Below the pieces are notes generated by a model. That model made no database searches. It was given only the letters and a program-made list of their open reading frames with translations, and was not told where the DNA came from. The translations under genes were made by a program, and so were the position numbers. Shown here piece after piece: positions 38,501 through 46,318 of a DNA stretch of 64,000 bases. The stretch is from Alteromonas sp. ASW11-130 (GTDB lineage: Bacteria; Pseudomonadota; Gammaproteobacteria; Enterobacterales; Alteromonadaceae). Position 1 is the first letter of the stretch. Each line of letters starts with the position of its first letter. Location of the stretch: positions 1 to 64,000 of the forward strand of contig NZ_JAPFRE010000006.1 of the NCBI RefSeq assembly GCF_026183735.1, in the 5' to 3' direction.

Positions 38501-39078
38501 TATTGGGTGAAGGTCAATCTGGCCAAATAACCAGCATCGGGTTTAGTTTGTATATGGATATGCTCGACCAAGCCGTTACGGCATTAAAAGAAGGTCGTGA
38601 GCCAACCTTAAACGATACTCTTTCAAACCAAACTGAAATTGAACTGCGTATTCCAGCTTTGTTACCAGAAGACTACATTGCTGATGTTAACACGCGTTTA
38701 TCACTGTATAAGCAATTGGCCAGTTGCGATACAAAGGCAGAGATTGATGAATTTCAGATTGAGTGTATAGATCGCTTCGGCTTGTTACCCGATGCGGCCA
38801 AGAATTTAATTGCAGTGGCGGAACTAAAACTGATAGCAAAAGAGTTGGGTATTCTTAAGATGGATATGACCAGTGTCGGTGGTACTATTGAATTCAGTGA
38901 AAAAGCGAAGGTGGATCCAGGGTTTATTATTAAGCTGGTACAAACGCAATCCGACACATTTAAATTTGAAGGAAGTCAAAAATTGAGAGTGGTTAAACAG
39001 ACCGATTCCGCGAAAGCACGCCTAACCTTTGTCGGAGAATTGCTAGACGCATTCGCAAAAGGGACATCCGGAAAATGA
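35581..39078 (+). CDS. mfd: Transcription-repair coupling factor
   Basis: This 1165-residue helicase displaces stalled RNA polymerase and recruits UvrA. Domains in order: UvrB-homology region (about 20-340), RNA-polymerase-interaction (about 480-550: PVVHLDHGVGRYLGL), and the translocase core. Walker A GDVGFGKTEVAMRA is near residue 643, DEEHRFG near 744, TATPIPRT and the RecG-like helicase C-terminal region with QLRGRVGRS, then the D7 domain. Length agrees with the family. The stop overlaps the csiV start (ATGA). Confidence 0.97.
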   Translation: MTASRSMLPLPKIKHQAKFGDHQQWGQLTSSSRAMVISQAYTQHNGPLLVLTTDTPSAMKLERELRFFINDDAATITLFPDWETLPYDAFSPHQDIVSQRLETLYYLSNKAKGIFIVPVNTLMQRLAPTDYLNKYLLMLNKGQTLDRDNFRRRLEQAGYLHVNQVMSHSEFSIRGSIIDLFPMGSSKPYRIDLFDDEIDSIRFFDPDSQRSSEEVKEIRLLPAREFPTDKDALSLFRQQFLTQFDASNARESIFYQVNKGTLPSGIEYYLPLFFENTATLFDYLHPEFVVFLNGDIFKASEAHWHDITERYEQLRYDLTRPLLPPEEVFLPVNELFEDIKKWPRVTLQGDVLSEKAGNYNSGFSPLNDIAFEPQKKHPAERLKKLLDEAKSKQDRVLFCAESQGRRENLLALLGKSGIHPAPCLGFSDFLTTDDPVGITVGQVENSFIWQTSTQCILFITESELLGHKISQRRLREKRAATDENAVIRNLAELSIGQPVVHLDHGVGRYLGLQTLDAGGVTTEYLCIEYAKQAKLYVPVSSLHLIARYTGGDVDHAPINSLGSDAWSKAKQKAAEKVRDVAAELLDVYAKRASKPGFAYPINWEEYHSFADSFPFEETPDQQQAITSVIQDMGNPQAMDRLVCGDVGFGKTEVAMRAAFLAANQGKQVAILVPTTLLAQQHYENFVDRFANWPFNIQVMSRFVSAKVQKEVIGNIEQGKVDIVVGTHKLLQNDIKFADLGLVIIDEEHRFGVRQKEKFKSLRADVDILTLTATPIPRTLNMALSGMRDLSIIATPPAKRLSIKTFVQQRNKATIREAIMREILRGGQVYFLHNEVDTIAKTSEEIAEIVPEARIAVGHGQMRERELEQVMSDFYHQRYNVLVCTTIIETGIDVPTANTIIMDRADHLGLAQLHQLRGRVGRSHHQAYAYLLTPHPKRMTKDAAKRLEAIAALEDLGAGFALATHDLEIRGAGELLGEGQSGQITSIGFSLYMDMLDQAVTALKEGREPTLNDTLSNQTEIELRIPALLPEDYIADVNTRLSLYKQLASCDTKAEIDEFQIECIDRFGLLPDAAKNLIAVAELKLIAKELGILKMDMTSVGGTIEFSEKAKVDPGFIIKLVQTQSDTFKFEGSQKLRVVKQTDSAKARLTFVGELLDAFAKGTSGK

Positions 39079-40439
39079 ATTTTCACTTTTTAATCACATT
39101 ATTATTTCTTTCTGGTTTTGCTCAGGCTCAAGACGATGATTCCTGGTGGTTTGACGTGGAAGTAATCTTATTTGATCGCGCTATTGCGTTAACTGAACTT
39201 GATGAGCAATTTGACTTCGCCGATAATTTACGTCCGATCGACACTGAGATAGATGTCATATCCGACTTAATACATCCCGACATAAACAATGTAAAACAAA
39301 GCCTTCCGGTTTGTGGAAAATATAGCGAGTTACATCTTGCTACCCCACCTTCGATTGATACTATTTTGCAAATGCACGATGAATGGAAGCGGCTACAGGC
39401 CGAACCATTAGAAGGTGATGAAGTTATGTCTGCCGAATCCCGGCAAAATTATGAGCGAGAATCGACGACCGATTCTTTCGCGGCAAGTCGTTTTAGTCCG
39501 CAACATACGCTAGCAGCGTCAAAGCCGTCTTCCCGAGATGCCATCCTAGCTGATACGGTAACTGAGCAGGATGTTATTGGAATATGGTTGAATTACGCAC
39601 TCCCCCCCGTTCCACCCAGCCCAAGTATCCCAAAGCTACAGTTTTGTCGTGAAGAAAAAGCCTGGCTATCGTGGAAAGATGGTACGTGGACGCGGCACCG
39701 TGAAGATAATTCACTCCCCTATCCTGACGAGATCAAAATTGAACTAAACGGAGACGAAAAGCCGTTCGCCCGAAATGCACATATTTTACCTGAATCAGCA
39801 CGTGAATTAGCAAAATTGTCTCAGCAGATACGTCAGGCGCGGGGGTTGAACAGGTTACTGCATATGACTTGGCGCCAACAGGTTAAGTTTGGCAAAGATA
39901 ACGCTGAAAAGGTCAGGTTATTCGCTGGAAATGATTATGCTAAGCAATTTACGCTTACCGGAGATGCAATTAACGATGACTCGATTAAATCGATAATCGG
40001 CACTACGACGCAACAAGAAGATAAGCAGGGTAAATTCTTTCAACAGTTACAACGCCAACTGAATCACCCCGAGCCGGTTCCGTTTGCCAGTATGATGGCC
40101 GCAGTTAAAGACAATGAACGTAAAGCCAAACAGGGGATATCTGCCGATTCAACCCAAGGACCCATTCCGATATGGAAACTGGATGGGTATATGAAGGTGT
40201 TTTTGAAATATATTAACCGCGTGCCTTATCTACACATCGAAAGCGAGTTGTTTTACCGTCAGCCCATTCCGATAAATTCAGCCCAACAAGAGCAACAAAA
40301 TCCGCAATATCGGTTGGTCTCCGTTCCCTTTCAACAAATGCGTAGAGTGATAAGTAAACAAATTCATTATTTCGACCACCCTCTATTCGGTATGGTAGTA
40401 CAAATTCGACGTCATCAACTGCCTATGGATAAGGAATAA
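39075..40439 (+). CDS. csiV: CsiV-family cell-envelope protein
   Basis: The 454-residue protein has a short signal peptide (about 1-18). Its mature start WWFDVEVILFDR is characteristic of CsiV, which in Vibrio cholerae binds peptidoglycan and LpoA. A central low-complexity, charged region (about 130-330) is followed by the conserved C-terminus GYMKVFLKYINRVPYL and RQPIPIN. The gene's position straight after mfd is the conserved order for csiV. The protein is longer than the ones I recall because of the middle insert. Confidence 0.8.
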   Translation: MNFHFLITLLFLSGFAQAQDDDSWWFDVEVILFDRAIALTELDEQFDFADNLRPIDTEIDVISDLIHPDINNVKQSLPVCGKYSELHLATPPSIDTILQMHDEWKRLQAEPLEGDEVMSAESRQNYERESTTDSFAASRFSPQHTLAASKPSSRDAILADTVTEQDVIGIWLNYALPPVPPSPSIPKLQFCREEKAWLSWKDGTWTRHREDNSLPYPDEIKIELNGDEKPFARNAHILPESARELAKLSQQIRQARGLNRLLHMTWRQQVKFGKDNAEKVRLFAGNDYAKQFTLTGDAINDDSIKSIIGTTTQQEDKQGKFFQQLQRQLNHPEPVPFASMMAAVKDNERKAKQGISADSTQGPIPIWKLDGYMKVFLKYINRVPYLHIESELFYRQPIPINSAQQEQQNPQYRLVSVPFQQMRRVISKQIHYFDHPLFGMVVQIRRHQLPMDKE

Positions 40440-40441
40440 CC

Positions 40442-40966
40442 ATGTCCAAAATCTATACGAAAAAAGGTGACCAGGGGCATACTCAGGTTTACCTGGAAAA
40501 AACCGAGCGACTGGCAAAATCGGATGAAATTTTGCAGGTTTATGGCGAGCTAGACGAACTTAATTGCCATATAGGTTTGTTAATTAGTTTAAGCAAAACG
40601 CCCAATCCTTTACTTTCGTCCCTACAAAATCAACTGTTCGAAGTCGGCTTTGCTATTTCTGCAACCTCAACTCTGAGCGAGGAAGATGTACAGGCGATAG
40701 AAACTGAAATCGATCGTCTCAGCCAAGACATTCCGGAACAACGGTCTTTTATTCTTCCGGGTGGAGCAGTAAGTGCCTCACAAAGCCATATTTGCCGTGC
40801 CGTGTGTCGACGCGCAGAGCGTGCGTTAGTCGCGCTGTCGGAAAAACACCAGGTGCCTGCCGTCATATTACAATTTATTAACCGGCTTTCTGATTACTTC
40901 TTTGTACTTGCTCGCTATGAAAACGCAGTAAGCGGAGTCAAAGATGTTGAGAAAGTGTCCCGTTAA
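40442..40966 (+). CDS. Cob(I)alamin adenosyltransferase, PduO/EutT type
   Basis: This 174-residue enzyme adds the 5'-deoxyadenosyl group of ATP to cob(I)alamin, forming adenosylcobalamin. PduO features are the N-terminal YTKKGDQGHT (nucleotide-binding; usually TGDxGxT), EIDRLSQDIP, LPGGAVSASQSHICRAVCRRAER and INRLSDYFFVLAR. It follows csiV after 2 bp. There is no cobalamin biosynthesis gene nearby, so it probably serves imported cobalamin. Confidence 0.93.
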   Translation: MSKIYTKKGDQGHTQVYLEKTERLAKSDEILQVYGELDELNCHIGLLISLSKTPNPLLSSLQNQLFEVGFAISATSTLSEEDVQAIETEIDRLSQDIPEQRSFILPGGAVSASQSHICRAVCRRAERALVALSEKHQVPAVILQFINRLSDYFFVLARYENAVSGVKDVEKVSR

Positions 40967-41090
40967 CGTAACCTCACGTTTAATTCTGGCGATTTGCCTA
41001 CCAAGCTATGTCGATGGAGACCAAGCTGACTTAAACTCATTAAAGTGGCTGGTGGGTTGTTGGAAGCACCAGAAGGCAGATAAAAAATAA
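40944..41090 (+). pseudogene. Truncated gene, N-terminal start of a DUF6265-like secreted protein
   Basis: The ATG at 40944 has GGAG upstream and overlaps the end of the adenosyltransferase. The frame runs 48 codons, with a hydrophobic leader followed by DLNSLKWLVGCWKHQK, then stops. SLxWLxGCW is the opening of the DUF6265 fold as I remember it. Only about a quarter of such a protein is left, and an (ACTCCCT) heptamer tract and an unrelated open frame follow. This is a probable deletion product. Confidence 0.45.
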
Positions 41091-41102
41091 AGTCTATCTC
41101 AC

Positions 41103-41127
41103 TACTCCCTACTCCCTACTCCCTACC
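41103..41127. repeat. Heptamer repeat (ACTCCCT)3
   Basis: Three exact copies of ACTCCCT, with flanking partial copies, lie between a truncated gene (40944-41090) and a start-less frame (from about 41131). The repeat may mark the junction of a deletion. Confidence 0.8.
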
Positions 41128-41129
41128 CA

Positions 41130-41476
41130 TCGGACTAATTGAAGACGATATCAATAAATATACTAATCAAATAAGTGAATTAATCGTTCGCGCAATTCAG
41201 GAAGCTGGCGACCCCCTCTATGTTGACAAACAGTTGCTACGTGAGCAGAAAGAACTAATTGAAGAGTTAAAAACACTTATCGAATCTCATGTAGCGGATT
41301 TTACAGCATTCGAAAGGGAAGGTCGCGTAATCGACGCTAATGGCAGAGTATTTGAAATGGAAATGCTACCTATTCTGGAAAACCGGGATTATGACTTTAT
41401 TGGTGTTGTTGGTCCCGACAACAAAGACATGCCTTATGCATATGATGATAATAGTTACCTGATATTTCTTCTATGA
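41130..41476 (+). CDS. Hypothetical protein, probably N-terminally truncated
   Basis: The frame is open from about 41085 but has no ATG. The first possible start is TTG 41234, giving 80 residues. Protein-like translation begins about 41131 (IEDDINKYTNQISELIVRAI, KQLLREQKELIEELKTLIES, then VFEMEMLPILENRDYDFIGV). It is acidic, helical then mixed. No family recognised. It is either a TTG-started small protein or the remainder of a larger gene joined at the ACTCCCT repeat. Confidence 0.4.
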
Positions 41477-41483
41477 GATAGCA

Positions 41484-41526
41484 AAATAGAGTCGGAGCCA
41501 ACAACGTCTTGGTGACTCCATTTTGT
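41484..41526. terminator. Probable bidirectional terminator
   Basis: AAAATAGAGTC (41484-41494) pairs with GACTCCATTTT (41514-41524) with one mismatch, between the convergent 41476 frame end and nagZ (ends 41529). A/T tracts flank both sides. Confidence 0.5.
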
Positions 41527-41528
41527 TG

Positions 41529-42527
41529 TCAAACGAGCGCCTTTTTCAATGCGTCTATTGATGCTTCATAGTATTTTTTCGCGTCTTTAGGTAACGCATG
41601 ATGTACAAACTGGCTTAAGCGGGGATTACCAATAAAGTTATGGGATAGATTGTCTAAAATTGAAACCGCTCCCGCAGGATTATTGCATGCTAAAATCATG
41701 TCACAACCTGCCAGCAGCGCTGCCTCACCTCGCTGGTAGTAATTACCCGCCACCTTTGCGCCTTCCATAGACAAATCGTCTGAAAATATAACGCCAGTGA
41801 AACCAAATTGCTGCCTTAGCATCGTTTGCAACCAGTAAGAAGAAAAACCAGCCGGTTGTGGATCCACGGCCGAATAAATCACATGGGCCGGCATAATTGC
41901 ATCCAGTAAATTATCCGTAACACAGGCTTTAAACACCTTTGTATCCACTTCTAAAATAGTTTCCAGCGAACGGTCGTCTACAGGGACTGCAATATGGGAA
42001 TCTGCTTCTACACTTCCATGACCAGGAAAATGTTTACCGGTGGTGGGCATATTCATAAGTCGCATGCCCGCAATTAATTCTCTCGCTAACACAATCACAT
42101 CGCTGGCATTGTCTGCTAGACCGCGATCGCCTATGACATTAGAGATACCATTAATATCCAATACCGGCGCGAAACTTAAATCAATGTCCATTGACTTAAG
42201 CTCATAAGCCATAATAACACCACAGTCTCTTGCTAAATTGCCTGCTTCCTCTTTCGTGCTGGTGAGCTCAGTGAGTTGTCCCATGGCGGGTAAATGTGTG
42301 AAATCCTGCTTGAAACGTTGAACGCGCCCCCCCTCGTGATCTACAGCTATAATCAGCGGCGTTTTGGACGCGTCGCGTATTTGACGAATCAATTCAGTTA
42401 ATTGCGGTTGATCATAATAATTCCGTGAAAAAAGAATTATTCCGCCCGTTAGCGGATGAGCAAGCATTTCACGCTCTTCTGCTGTTAATAGCTCTGCAGA
42501 ACAGTCCATCATCAAAGGACCCATCAT
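41529..42527 (-). CDS. nagZ: Beta-N-acetylhexosaminidase (peptidoglycan recycling)
   Basis: This 332-residue family-3 glycoside hydrolase removes N-acetylglucosamine from anhydromuropeptides in the cytoplasm. Motifs: VDHEGGRVQRF (about 62-72) and the NagZ signature KHFPGHGSVEADSH with His170 and Asp176 of the catalytic dyad loop, then FSDDLSMEGA with the nucleophile Asp. AGAGGA precedes the first ATG. It lacks a signal peptide, as expected. Confidence 0.95.
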   Translation of the reverse strand: MMGPLMMDCSAELLTAEEREMLAHPLTGGIILFSRNYYDQPQLTELIRQIRDASKTPLIIAVDHEGGRVQRFKQDFTHLPAMGQLTELTSTKEEAGNLARDCGVIMAYELKSMDIDLSFAPVLDINGISNVIGDRGLADNASDVIVLARELIAGMRLMNMPTTGKHFPGHGSVEADSHIAVPVDDRSLETILEVDTKVFKACVTDNLLDAIMPAHVIYSAVDPQPAGFSSYWLQTMLRQQFGFTGVIFSDDLSMEGAKVAGNYYQRGEAALLAGCDMILACNNPAGAVSILDNLSHNFIGNPRLSQFVHHALPKDAKKYYEASIDALKKALV

Positions 42528-42599
42528 ATTCCTCTCAAAAGTTACTTCTCATCACTTCAGGTGTTGGTTAGGATAGTTGAAAAAAGGAGAGTTTAACAC

Positions 42600-44885
42600 G
42601 TGATGCACTGGATAAAGTGGCTGTCTATTGGATTTATTAGCATTATTTTAGCTTTGGCGGTAACCCTGGTCGTAGTAATGCGTTCAAGCTTACCCGACCT
42701 TGGAGGCGCTCTCGATTCCCCACACCTCAGCGCAGTAAGTACACTATCCCGTGACACGTTGGGTCAGGCAATAATTAATGCAAAAAACCGTACTGATGCG
42801 GCTTTCACCTTAGGCATAGCCCATGCCCAGGACAGATTAACCCAGATGGATTTGCAACGCCGTGTAGCCGCTGGTGAGTTAGCAGAATGGTTGGGGGAAA
42901 AGCTTATTGATGTTGACAAGCGGGCTAGATTCCATCAATTCCGTAAACGCGCAGATGTAGTTTATAGAGAACTAGATAGCGAGCAAAAAGCACTATTGGA
43001 GGCTTATACAAGAGGAGTAAATCAGGTAATCGATGAGTTATCCGTTCCTCCGTTTGAGTATGTATTGACCGGATTTTCACCGGCACGCTGGACGCCTCAA
43101 GATAGCATTTTAGTTGTATTTTCCATGTATATGGACTTGCAGCTTGGACAGGTCGAACTAGATATGGCACGTACTGGAGTTGCTCGTTATTTTGGTCAGC
43201 CTATGCTGGAATTTTTGACTCAGCCCAGCCCCTATCAATCAGCTTTGGACGTAAGTGTTATCCCTCCGAAAGATATCTCTATTCCTGAGTTGAATATTCA
43301 GACTGCTGACGCGCATCAAACTTTTGAAGAACCGTTAGACATTGGTAGTAACAACTGGGCAGTCACCGGAACACTTACCCGAACAGGTAGCGCAATGCTG
43401 GCAAACGACATGCACCTCGGATTACGCGTACCTATTATTTGGTATCGCACCCAACTTAATTATATTCACGAAAGTCACGATGTGCAGCTAACCGGGGTCT
43501 CTCTGCCGGGTTTACCTGGCATAGTGGTAGGAACTAATGGCTTCATAGCATGGGGATTTACCAATTCCAATCTTGATAATGTCGATTGGATTGCGCTGAG
43601 TGAATCAACGAAAACCCACACTATCATCGAAAAAATCAGCATCGATAACGATGAATACGAATACAAGCTTGAAATGAGTGAGTTTGGTCCCGTTAGAACC
43701 GTTGATAACAAGCGATACGCATTAAGCTGGGTGGCTCATTATCCTTATGCTGTTAACCTCCGAATTGCTGACTTAGATACTCCTCAGTCAGTTGATGATG
43801 CGCTTGAAGTGGCTGGAACTATGGCTATCCCAGCTCAAAATTTTGTAGTGGTTGACGGGCAAGGTAATGCTGCCTGGACGCCAGGGGGAGCTGTAACGGC
43901 GCGCTCTACTCCCACTCTTCGTGCGATTGCTGAAGCAAAGTGGGATGACAGCTGGGGGCAGAACGAACGCGATTTACCCATTATTAAAAACCCACCAAAG
44001 AACCGAATTTGGACGGCGAATTCTCGCGTAATCTCGGCTGAGCAAATGTCTCGCTTTGGCGATGGCGGTTATGCACTCGGCGCGAGGGCAAAACAAATTG
44101 AACAGAGACTACATGAGAAACAACAATTCAACGAACAGGATTTTTATGCAATACAGCTTGATAATAAAGCACAATTTCTAACTCCGTGGCATCAACACCT
44201 ACTGGCCTTATTACAAAGTAAACAAGATAAATATCACGAGGACATCGAAACCCTTGAAAATTGGCAGGCGTGTGCCTGTGAATCTTCTGTTGGCTACACA
44301 TTGGTAAGACGCTACCGTTCATCGATAGTGGACGCATTATTTAGTCCCATATTCAGTAAACTTACTGAAAATGAGATAGATCCTGCGCAATTATATCGGC
44401 AGCTCGAGCCTGCATTATGGCAACTTCTGGAACAGCAGCCCAAGAGTTGGCTCCCAGTAGGACAGTCATCATGGCAGTCTTTTTTACTTTCCCGCTATGA
44501 CATAACTAAAGATAAATTATTTAAAAAACACGGAACGCGTTCGTTGATGGATTTAACGTGGGGAAAAGTAAACACATTACGCGTAGCTCATCCCTTTGCT
44601 AAGCAAATGCCGTTTATGGCTAAATACTTGAATATGGATGAAGTCGCTGGCTACGGTGATAGCTATATGCCGGCGGTTCAATTACCAACTTTTGGCGCTT
44701 CACAACGTTTTTTTGTCCAACCTAAGCACCTTGAAAAGGCCATTATGACAATCCCAGGCGGACAATCTGGGCATCCCCTTTCACCTTTTTACAAAACAGG
44801 ATTTGATGACTATGCAAACCAACGCTCTACGCCATTATTACCCGGCCCGGTCGAACATACCCTTACCTTAAAACCAGCAGGCTAA
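42600..44885 (+). CDS. Penicillin acylase-family (Ntn-hydrolase) protein
   Basis: This 761-residue precursor is anchored or exported by an N-terminal hydrophobic helix (about 5-28). Penicillin acylase-like proteins self-cleave between Gly249 and the new N-terminal Ser250 (GSNNWAVTG), giving alpha and beta chains. The spacer and conserved AHAQDRLTQMDLQRR, LTGVSLPGLPGIVVGTNG and GFTNSNLD regions are present. The natural substrate may be acyl-homoserine lactones or other amides. The start is GTG 42600 (GGAG 10 bases upstream) or ATG 42603. Confidence 0.9.
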   Translation: MMHWIKWLSIGFISIILALAVTLVVVMRSSLPDLGGALDSPHLSAVSTLSRDTLGQAIINAKNRTDAAFTLGIAHAQDRLTQMDLQRRVAAGELAEWLGEKLIDVDKRARFHQFRKRADVVYRELDSEQKALLEAYTRGVNQVIDELSVPPFEYVLTGFSPARWTPQDSILVVFSMYMDLQLGQVELDMARTGVARYFGQPMLEFLTQPSPYQSALDVSVIPPKDISIPELNIQTADAHQTFEEPLDIGSNNWAVTGTLTRTGSAMLANDMHLGLRVPIIWYRTQLNYIHESHDVQLTGVSLPGLPGIVVGTNGFIAWGFTNSNLDNVDWIALSESTKTHTIIEKISIDNDEYEYKLEMSEFGPVRTVDNKRYALSWVAHYPYAVNLRIADLDTPQSVDDALEVAGTMAIPAQNFVVVDGQGNAAWTPGGAVTARSTPTLRAIAEAKWDDSWGQNERDLPIIKNPPKNRIWTANSRVISAEQMSRFGDGGYALGARAKQIEQRLHEKQQFNEQDFYAIQLDNKAQFLTPWHQHLLALLQSKQDKYHEDIETLENWQACACESSVGYTLVRRYRSSIVDALFSPIFSKLTENEIDPAQLYRQLEPALWQLLEQQPKSWLPVGQSSWQSFLLSRYDITKDKLFKKHGTRSLMDLTWGKVNTLRVAHPFAKQMPFMAKYLNMDEVAGYGDSYMPAVQLPTFGASQRFFVQPKHLEKAIMTIPGGQSGHPLSPFYKTGFDDYANQRSTPLLPGPVEHTLTLKPAG

Positions 44886-44925
44886 GGCCTTAGGGTGGCT
44901 ATTACCAATAAGTAAAAGGTTACGT

Positions 44926-45498
44926 TTATTGCGTTAAATTTTCATTATTTTCACTTTGGGTTTGCTGTTTATAGCGCTCTACCCACATAGCCTTGGCTTT
45001 TTTAATCTCAGCTGCCCCTGGCTCTGCGCCATCTGAAAGAGTCGAGGCTATATTCATAACGATTTGATCCCGTTTAGCCAAAAGGCGTTCAACGCTAGGA
45101 AATAAATCTTTTGCTTCCGGATATTTTTTCTTCAACGACTCGATATCTTGCAAAGAATAAAAACGCTGCTCGAATTCGTCATTAAACAAGGTTCGCTTTG
45201 CATTAAAGATTACGTATTCTTTAGCCTGTCTTGATTCCAGATAGTTTATGTCCGATTGGGGTAATCTGGCCTCTTCTGCTACTTCTTGCGCTTTTTCCAA
45301 CCACTGTTCAACTTTATCAACATCGTGCTTTAATACCGCTTGTTTGATGCCTTCCTGAAGATCGGTAGCGTGTAAGATGTCCATGACAGTTATCACAGGC
45401 ACAACTTCATCTGTAGCCGAATCTTTTGATAACCACCCAAACCACGCCACAACAGTAATCGCTAAAACCAACATTCCTACTAAAGCGATGCGCTTCAT
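44926..45498 (-). CDS. Hypothetical membrane-anchored protein (190 aa)
   Basis: The 190-residue protein from ATG 45498 has the strong ribosome site GGAGAAGG. One N-terminal transmembrane helix (about 4-22) precedes a charged, helical domain (DILHATDLQEGIKQAVLKHD, EQWLEKAQEVAEEA, SLQDIESLKKKYPEAKDLF). I do not recognise the family. It stands alone and converges with the penicillin acylase gene. Confidence 0.65.
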   Translation of the reverse strand: MKRIALVGMLVLAITVVAWFGWLSKDSATDEVVPVITVMDILHATDLQEGIKQAVLKHDVDKVEQWLEKAQEVAEEARLPQSDINYLESRQAKEYVIFNAKRTLFNDEFEQRFYSLQDIESLKKKYPEAKDLFPSVERLLAKRDQIVMNIASTLSDGAEPGAAEIKKAKAMWVERYKQQTQSENNENLTQ

Positions 45499-45871
45499 AC
45501 CTTCTCCACATTTCAAATTCACCTTGCGTAATTTAGCATAATTGCCCAATAAAATTGCACAGCTGCGGTGAATTAACTCACCCGATTTTACCCATAGTGA
45601 TTTATGAAAGATATTTGGCAGGAGTTAACTTTACGTTAAGTCCGGCCAATAATCACACTTGAGCTCGTCTGTTAAGAAAAATAATGCTTATACATTTTCG
45701 AGACGATATGCGCCTATCATCTATGGCGCTTTTTGATATTACATCAGCCGATTAGGGAAATTCAGTGAGGCTAAGCGAGGAAGAAATAAGCAATTCAGCA
45801 GTCGGAGTAACCGCGTTTAAAGGAAGGTACAGCTCCATTGGCTTGGGAATAAGATAGATTCCGTTTTCTCA

Positions 45872-45891
45872 GCGCTAATCATCCATTATTG
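45872..45891. repeat. Intergenic 20-mer repeat, copy A
   Basis: GCGCTAATCATCCATTATTG here and GCGCTAATCACCTATTATTG at 51420-51439 match at 18 of 20 positions. Both lie near, but outside, terminators of translation-related operons. They are too short to classify, perhaps a degenerate intergenic repeat. Confidence 0.4.
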
Positions 45892-45956
45892 CTGCTTGAT
45901 ATTTGCTAAAAGAGAAGCGACATAAATTACGTTTAAACCGAGATCAATCGCCAAAT

Positions 45957-45990
45957 AAAAAAGCAGTCGAACATGAAGTCGACTGCTTTT
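45957..45990 (-). terminator. Terminator of pheS-pheT-ihfA
   Basis: AAAAGCAGTCGA (45959-45970) pairs with TCGACTGCTTTT (45979-45990), 12 bp, followed on the minus strand by a T tract. It lies 28 bp past ihfA. Confidence 0.9.
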
Positions 45991-46018
45991 AACAACATCA
46001 TCCAAAGCATTCTATAAG

Positions 46019-46315
46019 TTATTCACTCGGCTTTGAATTTTCAACTCGGCTTTTTAGCTTTTGCCCTGGCCTAAACGTCACAACCCTTCTGGCCTTAATG
46101 GGGATATCTTCACCTGTTTTCGGGTTACGTCCTGGACGTTCGTTTTTATCCCTCAGGTCAAAATTACCAAAACCTGATAGTTTCACTTGTTCACCAGATT
46201 CCAGTGCGGCTTTAATCTCTTCAAAAAAAGCTTCTACCAGATCTTTTGCATCACGTTTGTTTATGCCTAACTTTTCGAATAAGTGTTCAGCCATCTCGGC
46301 TTTGGTCAATGCCAT
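46019..46315 (-). CDS. ihfA: Integration host factor subunit alpha
   Basis: This 98-residue DNA-bending protein pairs with IhfB. It has [17 protein letters not shown], the [25 protein letters not shown]-binding arm and a Lys-rich end. Length is typical. It follows pheT after 3 bp, the conserved order in gammaproteobacteria. Confidence 0.97.
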   Translation of the reverse strand: MALTKAEMAEHLFEKLGINKRDAKDLVEAFFEEIKAALESGEQVKLSGFGNFDLRDKNERPGRNPKTGEDIPIKARRVVTFRPGQKLKSRVENSKPSE

Positions 46316-46318
46316 AGT

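Larger units (their letters stand above)
45499..46018. other. Intergenic region between membrane-anchored protein and ihfA
   Basis: This 520-bp stretch contains the ihfA terminator at its right end and a 20-mer shared with the rplT-downstream region (see repeat entry). No protein-like frame was seen. Confidence 0.45.
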
